Shown one piece after another: positions 54,829 through 61,908 of a stretch of 64,000 nucleotides of DNA. Location of the stretch: the NCBI RefSeq assembly GCF_017813245.1, contig NZ_JAGIQL010000009.1, forward strand, positions 16,738 to 80,737, written 5' to 3'. How positions within the stretch are numbered: position 1 is the stretch's first letter; each line of letters begins with the position of its first letter. Under the pieces are notes generated by a model that saw only the letters and a program-made list of their open reading frames with translations, was not told where the DNA came from and did not search any database. Made by a program: the position numbers and the translations under genes. The DNA comes from Streptomyces montanisoli (lineage in GTDB: Bacteria > Actinomycetota > Actinomycetes > Streptomycetales > Streptomycetaceae).

Positions 54829-55577
54829 TTGGTCCCGTCGCCTTCCGTGCGCGTGCTGTCCTGGGAGGTCGCGTGCACCTTGTCGAGGTCGCGTCCTGCC
54901 TGGTCGAGCAGGGCCCGCATGGCGCGTTCCGCGGCGTCGCCGTCGCCGGCGCGCACCGCGTCGAGCACGGCACGGTGGCTGGGCACCGGGTCCTCGCCGT
55001 GCGGGGAGCTGTGCACGATACGGTCGCGGTGGGCCAGGCCCGACTCGATGACCATCTCCATGCGTTCGAGCAGTTCGTTGTGGGTGGCGTTGAGCAGGGC
55101 ACGGTGGAAGGCGAGGTCGGCCTCGACGGCGTGGTCCGCCTGCCCACCGCCTTCGATGCCCATGGCGGCGAGCGCGTCCTCCAGCGCCTGGACGTCCGCG
55201 TCGCCGCGCCGCTGGGCCGCGAGCCGTACGGCGGCCGGCTCGATGATGCCGCGCACCTCGCTGAGGTTGCGCAGCAGGGCGAGGTCGGCCACGGTGTCGG
55301 TCGAGCCGGCGAACTGCCAGCGCAGGACGTCCGCGTCGAGCAGGTTCCAGTCGGCGCGTGGCCTGACGAAGGTGCCGCGCTTCTGCCGGGCGTCGACCAT
55401 CCCCTTGGCGGCGAGCACCTTGAGCGACTCCCGCAGGGCGGTCAGGCTGACGTCCAACTCCCCCTGGAGCGCGACGAGGTCGAGTGTCGCCCCCTCGGGG
55501 ATCCGGCCGCTGAGCACCCGGCGCGCGAGGGCCTCCACGGTCTGTCCGTGCACTCCGCGGCGCGCGTACGGCGTCAT
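54825..55577 (-). CDS. GntR-family regulator, FadR/FCD subfamily (DgoR-like)
   Basis: 250 aa. N-terminal winged HTH (about 10-78: VALQGELDVSLTALRESLK, then GTFVRPR) and a C-terminal FCD domain with metal-site His residues (DLAFHRALLNATHNELLE; PSHRAVLDAV). In E. coli DgoR, a protein of this family, represses the dgo operon and responds to galactonate. Here the regulator is the first gene of an operon running regulator-dgoD-mutarotase-aldolase-lactonase-kinase, all with 4-bp overlaps or 1-bp gaps, which supports the same role. Its own start has GAAAGG about 12 bases upstream. Confidence 0.9.
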   Translation of the reverse strand: MTPYARRGVHGQTVEALARRVLSGRIPEGATLDLVALQGELDVSLTALRESLKVLAAKGMVDARQKRGTFVRPRADWNLLDADVLRWQFAGSTDTVADLALLRNLSEVRGIIEPAAVRLAAQRRGDADVQALEDALAAMGIEGGGQADHAVEADLAFHRALLNATHNELLERMEMVIESGLAHRDRIVHSSPHGEDPVPSHRAVLDAVRAGDGDAAERAMRALLDQAGRDLDKVHATSQDSTRTEGDGTK

Positions 55578-55599
55578 GTCGTTTGCTGCCTTTCTGCTG

Positions 55600-55662
55600 C
55601 TCGTCGTGGTGTCACCGTGGCTCGTGGTGGTGTCACCGTGGCTCGTCGTGGTGCGGCCGGTG
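55600..55662. repeat. 21-bp tandem repeats before the GntR gene
   Basis: CTCGTCGTGGTGTCACCGTGG (55600-55620) is followed by a copy with one change (55621-55641) and a partial third copy. They fill most of the 106-bp gap between the SDR stop and the regulator start, just where the regulator promoter should be. Confidence 0.7.
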
Positions 55663-55683
55663 GCCGTCGTCGTGCCGCCCCGG

Positions 55684-56442
55684 TCACGCGGACGCCTTGA
55701 CGACGCTCCAGCCGCCGTCGACGAGGAGGCTCGCCCCGGTGACGAAGGCGGACTCGTCGGCGGTGAGGAACGCGATCGCCGCGGCGACCTCCTCGGGCGT
55801 GCCGAAGCGGCGGACGGCGGTCTCGGCGACGCTGCGCGCCCGGTCCTCCTCGGGCACGCGGTCCCAGGCGGCGGTGAGCACCGGGCCTGGCAGGAGGGCG
55901 TTGACCCGGATCTCGGGCCCGTACTCGACGGCGAGCTGGCCGCTGAGCGAGAGCAGGGCGCCCTTGGAGGCTGCGTACGCGGGGTGGCCCGGGATGCCCT
56001 TGTGCGCGTGCACGGACGAGGTGAGGACGACCGCGCCCCGGTGTTCGCGCAGGTCGGGCAGGAGGGTGCGGAAGCCGAGGAAGGCGCCGGTGAGGTTGAC
56101 CGAGAGCTGCCGCTCCCAGGAGGCGAGGGTCATGTCCCCCGCGGGCACGACATCCACCGTGTAGGCGTTGCTGACGAGCACGCCGACGGGCCCGAAGGTG
56201 TGGGCGACCTCGGCGACGCGGTCCCAGTCACCGGGGTCGGCGACGTCTGCGGCGACGAACGCGGCGCGTCCGCCGTCCGCCCGTATGCCCGCGGCGGTGT
56301 GCTCGCCGCGCTCCTCGGCGACGTCGGCGAGCACCACGGCAGCGCCCTCGGTGGCGAGGCGGCGCGCGGTCGCGGCGCCGATGCCCGAGGCGGCGCCGGT
56401 GACGACGGCGACGCGGCCGGTGAATCGTGCGGCCTGGTTCAT
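55684..56442 (-). CDS. SDR-family oxidoreductase, candidate D-galactose 1-dehydrogenase
   Basis: 252 aa classical short-chain dehydrogenase: cofactor motif VVTGAASGIGAATARRL, Asp after strand 2 (LADVAEE, favouring NAD over NADP), catalytic Ser in LTSSVHAH and YAASK for Tyr/Lys. Family membership alone does not tell the substrate. Its position between the alpha-galactosidase gene and the galactonate operon makes oxidation of D-galactose to galactono-lactone the best guess. The start at 56442 has GAGGAG about 12 bases upstream; separated by 91 bp from the GH36 gene and 106 bp from the regulator gene, so it may be its own unit. Confidence 0.82.
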   Translation of the reverse strand: MNQAARFTGRVAVVTGAASGIGAATARRLATEGAAVVLADVAEERGEHTAAGIRADGGRAAFVAADVADPGDWDRVAEVAHTFGPVGVLVSNAYTVDVVPAGDMTLASWERQLSVNLTGAFLGFRTLLPDLREHRGAVVLTSSVHAHKGIPGHPAYAASKGALLSLSGQLAVEYGPEIRVNALLPGPVLTAAWDRVPEEDRARSVAETAVRRFGTPEEVAAAIAFLTADESAFVTGASLLVDGGWSVVKASA

Positions 56443-56533
56443 GGCGTGGGTCGTCTCCTCGGGGCTTGCGGTGTGTTGTCCGGTGCTTGCCGCTGTCGTG
56501 ACCTGCGCGGTGTTCGGGGTGGTGGTCGGCACG

Positions 56534-58666
56534 CTACCGCCTGTCCAGGACGGCGATCCCGGCGTCGTGCGCGGCCGTCCAGGCGAACGGCAGCCCGCTG
56601 TGGAGCAGGTACGCGCCGCTGTACTCACCACCCGATTCGGCGTCGCGGTAGCGGGCGGCCGGGTCGAGGCCGCGGAGCCTGAGCCTGGCGGGCCTGCCGG
56701 GCACGAGGGGGGCGCCGTCGAGGGGGCCGGTGCTCCAGGCGAGGACCGCGATGCGGCTGCCGTCGTCACGCGCGTACTGCACGCCGCAGGTCGCGTCGGC
56801 CGGCGTGCCGAGCAGCCGCGTCTCGCCGTGGTGGACGACGTCCCTGAGCTCCTTGTACCGGGCGATCCACCCCGCGGCCTCTGCGCGCTGCTCCTCGCTC
56901 CACCGGCGGATGTCGGCGCCGACGCCGAGTACGCCCGCCATCGCGGTGACGAAGCGGAAGGCGAGGGAGCGCGGCCGCGGATCGAAGACGCCGGGCGCGT
57001 CGGTGACCCACGAGCTCATGGTGTGCGGCGCGTGGGCGTGCAGGTAGCCGTACTGGATCGAGAGCCGGTCGAGGGGCGCGGTGTTGTCGCTCGGCCAGAC
57101 GACGTCGGTGCGGGCGAGGGTGGCGTGCTCGATGCGGCCGCCGCCGCCCGCGCACCCCTCGACGGTGACGTCCGGGTGGTGGGAGCGCAGGTGGTCGAGG
57201 ACGCGGAGGTAGCCGCGGACGTGCGCGGCGTCCAGGTCGAGTGCCTCGGCGGGGCCCGCGCCTGGCCGGCCGCGCTCGGTGGGCGGCCGGTTCATGTCCC
57301 ATTTGAGGTAGCTGATGTCATAGGTGCCGAGCAGCTCGTCGAGGGTGTCGAGGACGAACCGCTGGACGTCCTCGCGGCCCAGGTCGAGGAGGAGCTGGTT
57401 GCGGACGAGCGTGGCGGGGCGGCCCTCGATGCGGTACACCCACTCGGGGTGGCGGGCGTACAGCTCGGATGCGGGGCTGACGGCCTCGGGCTCGATCCAC
57501 AGGCCGAAGTCCATGCCGAGGTCGCGGACACCGGCGATGAACGCCTCGAATCCGTCGGGGAAGGAGACCTGGTCGGGGCGCCAGTCGCCGAGTCCCCCGG
57601 TGTCGTCGTGCCTGCCGGGGAACCAGCCGTCGTCGACGACGAACAGCTCGACGCCCAGGCCGGCCGCGGTCCTGGCCAGTTGGAGCTGGTCGGCGGCGGA
57701 GACGTCGAAACCGGTGGCCTCCCAGGAGTTGTAGAGGACCTTGCGGGTGCGGCCGAGCCGCTCGCCGGCGAGCCGGCGCTCGTGTCGATGCCAGACGCGG
57801 GCCAGGCCGTCGCGTCCCTCGGCGCTGAACGCGCAGGCCAGCACGGGGGTGGTCAGGGTGTCGCCGGGTGCGAGGCGCAAGGCGCCCTCGTGCGGCAGCC
57901 GGCCCGCGCGCACCCGTACGGCGCCGCCCGGTTCCGCGTCGGCGGTGATGTGCCAGTTGCCCGGCCACTCCAGTGCGATGCCGTAGGTGGGGGTGTCGCC
58001 CTCGGCCGGCAGCGCGGCGTCCTGCACGGCGAGCCAGGGCGCGTAGGCGTGGCCCGGTACGCCCTGTGTGGAGGCGATCTCGAAGCGGCCGCGTGCGAGG
58101 TCGAGTTCGGTGAGCTGGAACTCCTGTGACCACTGGCCCGTCAGGTACGTGAGCCGTGCGGCCTTGCGCACGGGGACGTTGATCGCGCCCGAGTCGAAGC
58201 GTTCCAGGCGGAGTTCGGACTCGCCCGTACACGTCAGCTCCGTCCAGCGGCGTACCACGTCGGTGCCCGGGACGGTCTCGTAGCACACCGCGACGTCCAG
58301 ACCGAGCAGCTCGTCGGTGAACGTGAGCCGCAGGGCGCCGCCGTCCTCCGTGGTGGCGCCGGTGAAGGACCACCACACGCCGCGTTCCTCGCCGGGGCGC
58401 TGGGCGATCAGGTCGGCGCCGGTGAACGGCCGCATCCCCTGGGGGATGTACTCGGCGGGCGCCGCGTCCGCCGGGGTGATGAAGTGGGTGCGTCCGGGCC
58501 AGTCGAGTGGCGAGGGGCCGTCCTCGGCGCCGTGCGGCCCCCAGGCCGCCAGTTCTGGCCGGCTCCCGTCCGGGGAGAGGGTGACGGCGTAGACGGTGTG
58601 TTCGGTGTGCAGGATCCACGGCCCGGCCGCCGGCGCGGGGACCGGGGGTCCTTCGTGCGGTGTCAC
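56534..58666 (-). CDS. Intracellular alpha-galactosidase, GH36
   Basis: 710 aa without a signal peptide. Domains: N-terminal beta-sandwich (about 1-320), the barrel (about 325-640) and a C-terminal beta domain. Catalytic nucleophile Asp is in YLKWDMNRPP and the acid/base Asp in WPSDNTAPLDR; LYNSWEATGFDV and VDDGWFPGRHDD are also GH36 hallmarks. It hydrolyses terminal alpha-1,6-galactose from imported melibiose, raffinose or manno-oligomers. The GTG start overlaps the second permease gene by four bases, so import and hydrolysis are made together. Confidence 0.93.
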   Translation of the reverse strand: MTPHEGPPVPAPAAGPWILHTEHTVYAVTLSPDGSRPELAAWGPHGAEDGPSPLDWPGRTHFITPADAAPAEYIPQGMRPFTGADLIAQRPGEERGVWWSFTGATTEDGGALRLTFTDELLGLDVAVCYETVPGTDVVRRWTELTCTGESELRLERFDSGAINVPVRKAARLTYLTGQWSQEFQLTELDLARGRFEIASTQGVPGHAYAPWLAVQDAALPAEGDTPTYGIALEWPGNWHITADAEPGGAVRVRAGRLPHEGALRLAPGDTLTTPVLACAFSAEGRDGLARVWHRHERRLAGERLGRTRKVLYNSWEATGFDVSAADQLQLARTAAGLGVELFVVDDGWFPGRHDDTGGLGDWRPDQVSFPDGFEAFIAGVRDLGMDFGLWIEPEAVSPASELYARHPEWVYRIEGRPATLVRNQLLLDLGREDVQRFVLDTLDELLGTYDISYLKWDMNRPPTERGRPGAGPAEALDLDAAHVRGYLRVLDHLRSHHPDVTVEGCAGGGGRIEHATLARTDVVWPSDNTAPLDRLSIQYGYLHAHAPHTMSSWVTDAPGVFDPRPRSLAFRFVTAMAGVLGVGADIRRWSEEQRAEAAGWIARYKELRDVVHHGETRLLGTPADATCGVQYARDDGSRIAVLAWSTGPLDGAPLVPGRPARLRLRGLDPAARYRDAESGGEYSGAYLLHSGLPFAWTAAHDAGIAVLDRR

Positions 58667-59571
58667 TTGACGGCTCCGAGGTTCAGTCCTGCGACGAAGT
58701 GGCGCTGGAAGCGGAGGAAGACGATGACGGTGGGGGCCGCCGCGATCACGGATCCGGCGGCGATGACGTTCCAGTCGGAGACGTACTGGCCCTGCAGCCC
58801 GATCAGCGACGCGGTGATGGGCATCTTGCTGCCGGTGCGCAGCACGGTGATGGACCACAGCAGGTCGTTGAAGATCCAGGTGAACGACAGGGCACACAGC
58901 GCGGCGAGCGCGGGCTTGGCCAGGGGCATGACGATGCGGGTGTAGATGGTCCAGGGTCCGGCTCCGTCGATGACCGCCGCCTGCTGGATCTCCTGCGGGA
59001 TGGACCGCATGAAGCCGTGCAGCACGAAGACGTAGAAGCCCACGCCGAAGCCCACTTGCACGCCGATCACGGCGTAGAGGCTGTCGTAGAGGCCGAGCAT
59101 CTCGGTGAGTTTGGAGACGGGGATGAGCAGGATCTGCGGCGGCAGCAGATTGCCGCCGAGCATCAGGAGCAGCAGGGTGCGGCGCAGCGGCAGGTTGTAG
59201 CGGCTGAGGGCGAACGCGGCCATGGAGGCGAGCCACAGGGAGAGCAGGACACCGGGAACGGTCACGATGATGCTGTTGAGCAGTGCCCTGGCCTGCCCGC
59301 CGTCGGTCCAGGCCTGGGCGAAGCCGTCCAGGGTGAACGAGTGGGGCAGTGCGCCGAGTCCGTTGCTCGCGATGTCGTCGAACGAGCGGGTCGCTGTGAC
59401 GAGGACGAGGGCGACGGGCAGCAGCCACAGCGCGGACAGCAGCACGGCGCCGGTGTGGAACCCTGCCGTGCCGAGTGCCCGCCCGCGGGGGCGGTCGGCG
59501 CGGCGCCGTTCGCGGCCGTCGCCGGCGGGCTGCGTCTCGGCCCGGGGCGGCGAGGCGTGGGTGACGGCCAT
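58663..59571 (-). CDS. Sugar ABC permease (MalG/MsmG type)
   Basis: 302 aa; polar N-terminal 35 residues then six membrane helices. EAA-type loop: QQAAVIDGAGPWTIYTRIVMP. C-terminal VAGLNLGAVK is common in this family. It couples to the first permease by a 1-base stop/start overlap and to the GH36 gene by a 4-base overlap. No ATPase gene in the cluster, so MsiK encoded elsewhere is presumed to drive it. Confidence 0.9.
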   Translation of the reverse strand: MAVTHASPPRAETQPAGDGRERRRADRPRGRALGTAGFHTGAVLLSALWLLPVALVLVTATRSFDDIASNGLGALPHSFTLDGFAQAWTDGGQARALLNSIIVTVPGVLLSLWLASMAAFALSRYNLPLRRTLLLLMLGGNLLPPQILLIPVSKLTEMLGLYDSLYAVIGVQVGFGVGFYVFVLHGFMRSIPQEIQQAAVIDGAGPWTIYTRIVMPLAKPALAALCALSFTWIFNDLLWSITVLRTGSKMPITASLIGLQGQYVSDWNVIAAGSVIAAAPTVIVFLRFQRHFVAGLNLGAVK

Positions 59572-60470
59572 CAGTCGGCCTCCCTGAACGCGCGGACGAG
59601 GTAGGAGACGATGACCCCGAACGCGAGGATGAAGATGACGACCGCGAGGGCGGACCCGTAGCCGAGGCGCAGGGACTGGAACGCGGTGGAGTACATGTAC
59701 GTGCTGAGGAGTTCGGACGAGTGGTAGGGCCCGCCGCGTGTCAGGGCCCACACCACGTCGAAGGAGCGCAGCGAGTCGATGACGATGACCGAGATGACCA
59801 CCGCGTTGACGCTGCTGAGCTGCGGCAGTGTGACGTACCTGAACTGCTGGGCGCGGCTTGCGCCGTCGACCTTGGCGGCCTCGTAGAGCATGGGGTCGAT
59901 GCCCTTGAGGCCGGCGAGGTACAGCACCATCACGTAGCCGATCTCGCGCCAGAGGGCGGGCACGATGACCGCGTACAGGGCGGTGGACTGGTCGGCGAGC
60001 CAGGGGTGGGCCCAGCTGCCGAGACCGAGGCCTCTGAGAGCCTGGTTGATCAGGCCGTCGGGCTGGTACATGGCCTGCCACACGAGGGCGGTGGCGACCA
60101 GCGAGAACACGACGGGCAGGAACAGCGCCGCGCGGTAGAACCCGATGCCCCGGCGTTCCTGCTGGAGCAGGAGCGCCGCGCCGAGGCCGAGGACGATCGA
60201 CAGGCCGCCGAAGAGCACCAGCCACAGGACGGTGTCGAGGAACGCCTTGCCGAAGACGCCGTCGCCGAACATCTCCCGGTAGTTGGCGAGGCCGACGAAC
60301 GTCGGCGCCGACACACCGTTCCAGTCGGTCAGCGACAGGTAGAAGCCCTGGATCGCCGGCCAGAAGACGAAGAACCCCTCGGCGAGCAGCGGGAGCAGGA
60401 CGAACGCGAGCACGACGGGCGGGACCCGGGTGGCCCGCCTGCGCCGCGTCGGTGCGGTGAGGACCGCCAT
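59571..60470 (-). CDS. Sugar ABC permease (MalF/MsmF type)
   Basis: 299 aa, six membrane helices beginning VVLAFVLLPLLAEGFFVFW; EAA-type loop YEAAKVDGASRAQQFRYVTLP. Starts one base after the binding-protein stop. Together with the next permease it forms the importer channel for the presumed alpha-galactoside. Confidence 0.9.
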   Translation of the reverse strand: MAVLTAPTRRRRATRVPPVVLAFVLLPLLAEGFFVFWPAIQGFYLSLTDWNGVSAPTFVGLANYREMFGDGVFGKAFLDTVLWLVLFGGLSIVLGLGAALLLQQERRGIGFYRAALFLPVVFSLVATALVWQAMYQPDGLINQALRGLGLGSWAHPWLADQSTALYAVIVPALWREIGYVMVLYLAGLKGIDPMLYEAAKVDGASRAQQFRYVTLPQLSSVNAVVISVIVIDSLRSFDVVWALTRGGPYHSSELLSTYMYSTAFQSLRLGYGSALAVVIFILAFGVIVSYLVRAFREAD

Positions 60471-60471
60471 C

Positions 60472-61764
60472 TCACTGGCTCCAGATCTTCTGCGCGTCGC
60501 GCTGCCAGGTGGTCAGGATGGACGCGATGTCCTTGGGCTTGGAGAGGAAGTGGGTCAGTGCGGTGTCGGCCGAGGGCTGGAGGGCGTCGCTGGAGTCGCG
60601 GTTGAAGAACTGCGTGACGTCCGCGGCGTTCTCGATGAGGGCGCGGCCCTTCTTGACGAGCGGGGTGCCGGAGTCCTTGGCCTTGGGGTTGACCGGTATG
60701 GAGGTGCCGGACGACCCCTTGAGGTAGATCTCCTGCGCCTCGACGGTGGCGAGGTAGGACATGAAGTTTTTGACCTCGCCGGCGTGCGGGGTGTGGGCGC
60801 TGGCGAAGTAGCCGTCGGTGGGGCCCTCTTCGGCTGCCGGCACCTTGGGGTCGATGATCGGGAAGCGGAAGAAGTCGATGTCGTCGAGCGCGTCCTTGGG
60901 CGCGGCGTCGGCGAAGAACGTCCCGATCAGCATCATGCCGGTACGGCCCTGCAGCAGGGCGGTGGTGGCGTCCTGGAAGGCCAGCGCAGTGCCGTTGGGG
61001 TCGAAGTACGGCAGCGCCTCGCTCCAGCGGTCGAAGACCTTGTGCACCTGGGGATCGTCGAAGCGGTGCTTGCCGGCGAGCAGGTCGCGGTGGTACTGGG
61101 CGCCGTTGATGCGAATGTCGAGGTAGTCGAACCAGGATGAGGCCACCCAGGTGGTCCCGTTGCCCGCGCCGAGTCCGATGGAGGCCACCTTGTGGCCCTT
61201 GATGGTCTCGCACACTGTGAGGAACTCGTCCCAGGTCTTGGGTTCCGTCACACCCCACTTCTTGAAGTGGGACTTCCGGTAGAAGACGCCCCACCAGTAG
61301 TAGTCGGTGGGTACGAACACCTTCTTGCCCCGCGAGTCGGTGCACAGCTTCTTCTGCGCGTCCGAGTACGTCGACAGGTCGGGGCCGCTCCAGATGTCGC
61401 TGATGTCGAGCAGCAGCCCCTGCTTGGCATAGGTGTCGGCGACGGAGCCCGGGTACCAGGTGAGCACGTCGGGCGGGTTGGCGGACGTCAGGTAGGTGGG
61501 AAGCTGCGTGCGGAAGGTCTCGGAGGCGACGGTGTTCAGCTTGGCCCCGGGGCCGCCCTTCTTGCCGTAGGCGGCGACCAGCTTCTCCATCGCGCTCTTG
61601 GCCTGCGGCGACGAGAGGTTGGACTGGAGCGTCACCGGGCCCTTGGCGGACTGCCCCTTGCCGCTCCCCGAGCCGGATGTGACGCATCCGCTGAGCAGGG
61701 CGGTGGCTGTGACCGCGCCGGCGCCCGCGAGGAACGTGCGGCGGCTGGGTGGTGTGGCGATCAT
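60472..61764 (-). CDS. Sugar-binding lipoprotein, probable alpha-galactoside binding
   Basis: 430 aa. The N-terminus SRRTFLAGAGAVTAT with lipobox ALLSGC is a Tat lipoprotein signal. The rest is a type II sugar-binding (SBP_bac_1) fold: SANPPDVLTWYPGSVADTYA, TDYYWWGVFYRKSHFKKWGV, TWVASSWFDYLDIR. First gene of importer-GH36 operon; an AT-rich region with an inverted repeat lies about 100 bp upstream. The link to alpha-galactosides comes from the flanking GH36 and GH27 genes, not from the sequence of the binding site. Confidence 0.88.
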   Translation of the reverse strand: MIATPPSRRTFLAGAGAVTATALLSGCVTSGSGSGKGQSAKGPVTLQSNLSSPQAKSAMEKLVAAYGKKGGPGAKLNTVASETFRTQLPTYLTSANPPDVLTWYPGSVADTYAKQGLLLDISDIWSGPDLSTYSDAQKKLCTDSRGKKVFVPTDYYWWGVFYRKSHFKKWGVTEPKTWDEFLTVCETIKGHKVASIGLGAGNGTTWVASSWFDYLDIRINGAQYHRDLLAGKHRFDDPQVHKVFDRWSEALPYFDPNGTALAFQDATTALLQGRTGMMLIGTFFADAAPKDALDDIDFFRFPIIDPKVPAAEEGPTDGYFASAHTPHAGEVKNFMSYLATVEAQEIYLKGSSGTSIPVNPKAKDSGTPLVKKGRALIENAADVTQFFNRDSSDALQPSADTALTHFLSKPKDIASILTTWQRDAQKIWSQ

Positions 61765-61860
61765 GACTGACTCCCTTGGTAACCGCGGAAGGCGGCCCGG
61801 CCCCCTGGCGACCGGGCCCCTTCGTGCGGCCGGTACAGACTCGCGTGGTGACGCGGTGGC

Positions 61861-61896
61861 GTCAACATTAATTACTAATTTAGTTCTTCAACTGCC
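61861..61896 (-). promoter_or_regulatory. AT-rich promoter/operator of the alpha-galactoside import operon
   Basis: About 35 bp at roughly 25-30% GC, extreme for this genome. It contains the palindrome ACTAATTTAGT (61874-61884). On the minus strand TTGAAG ... TAATGT (15-nt spacing) or AATGTT (16-nt) could be the promoter. It sits right after the stop of the GH27 gene, 97-132 bp before the binding-protein start. Confidence 0.5.
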
Positions 61897-61908
61897 GGGC
61901 GAATCCGG

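Noticed and set aside
50298..55577. Ordinary Entner-Doudoroff (gluconate) operon
   Set aside because: The dehydratase matches DgoD closely rather than Edd or gluconate dehydratase, and flanking enzymes are alpha-galactosidases; gluconate use remains a weaker alternative.
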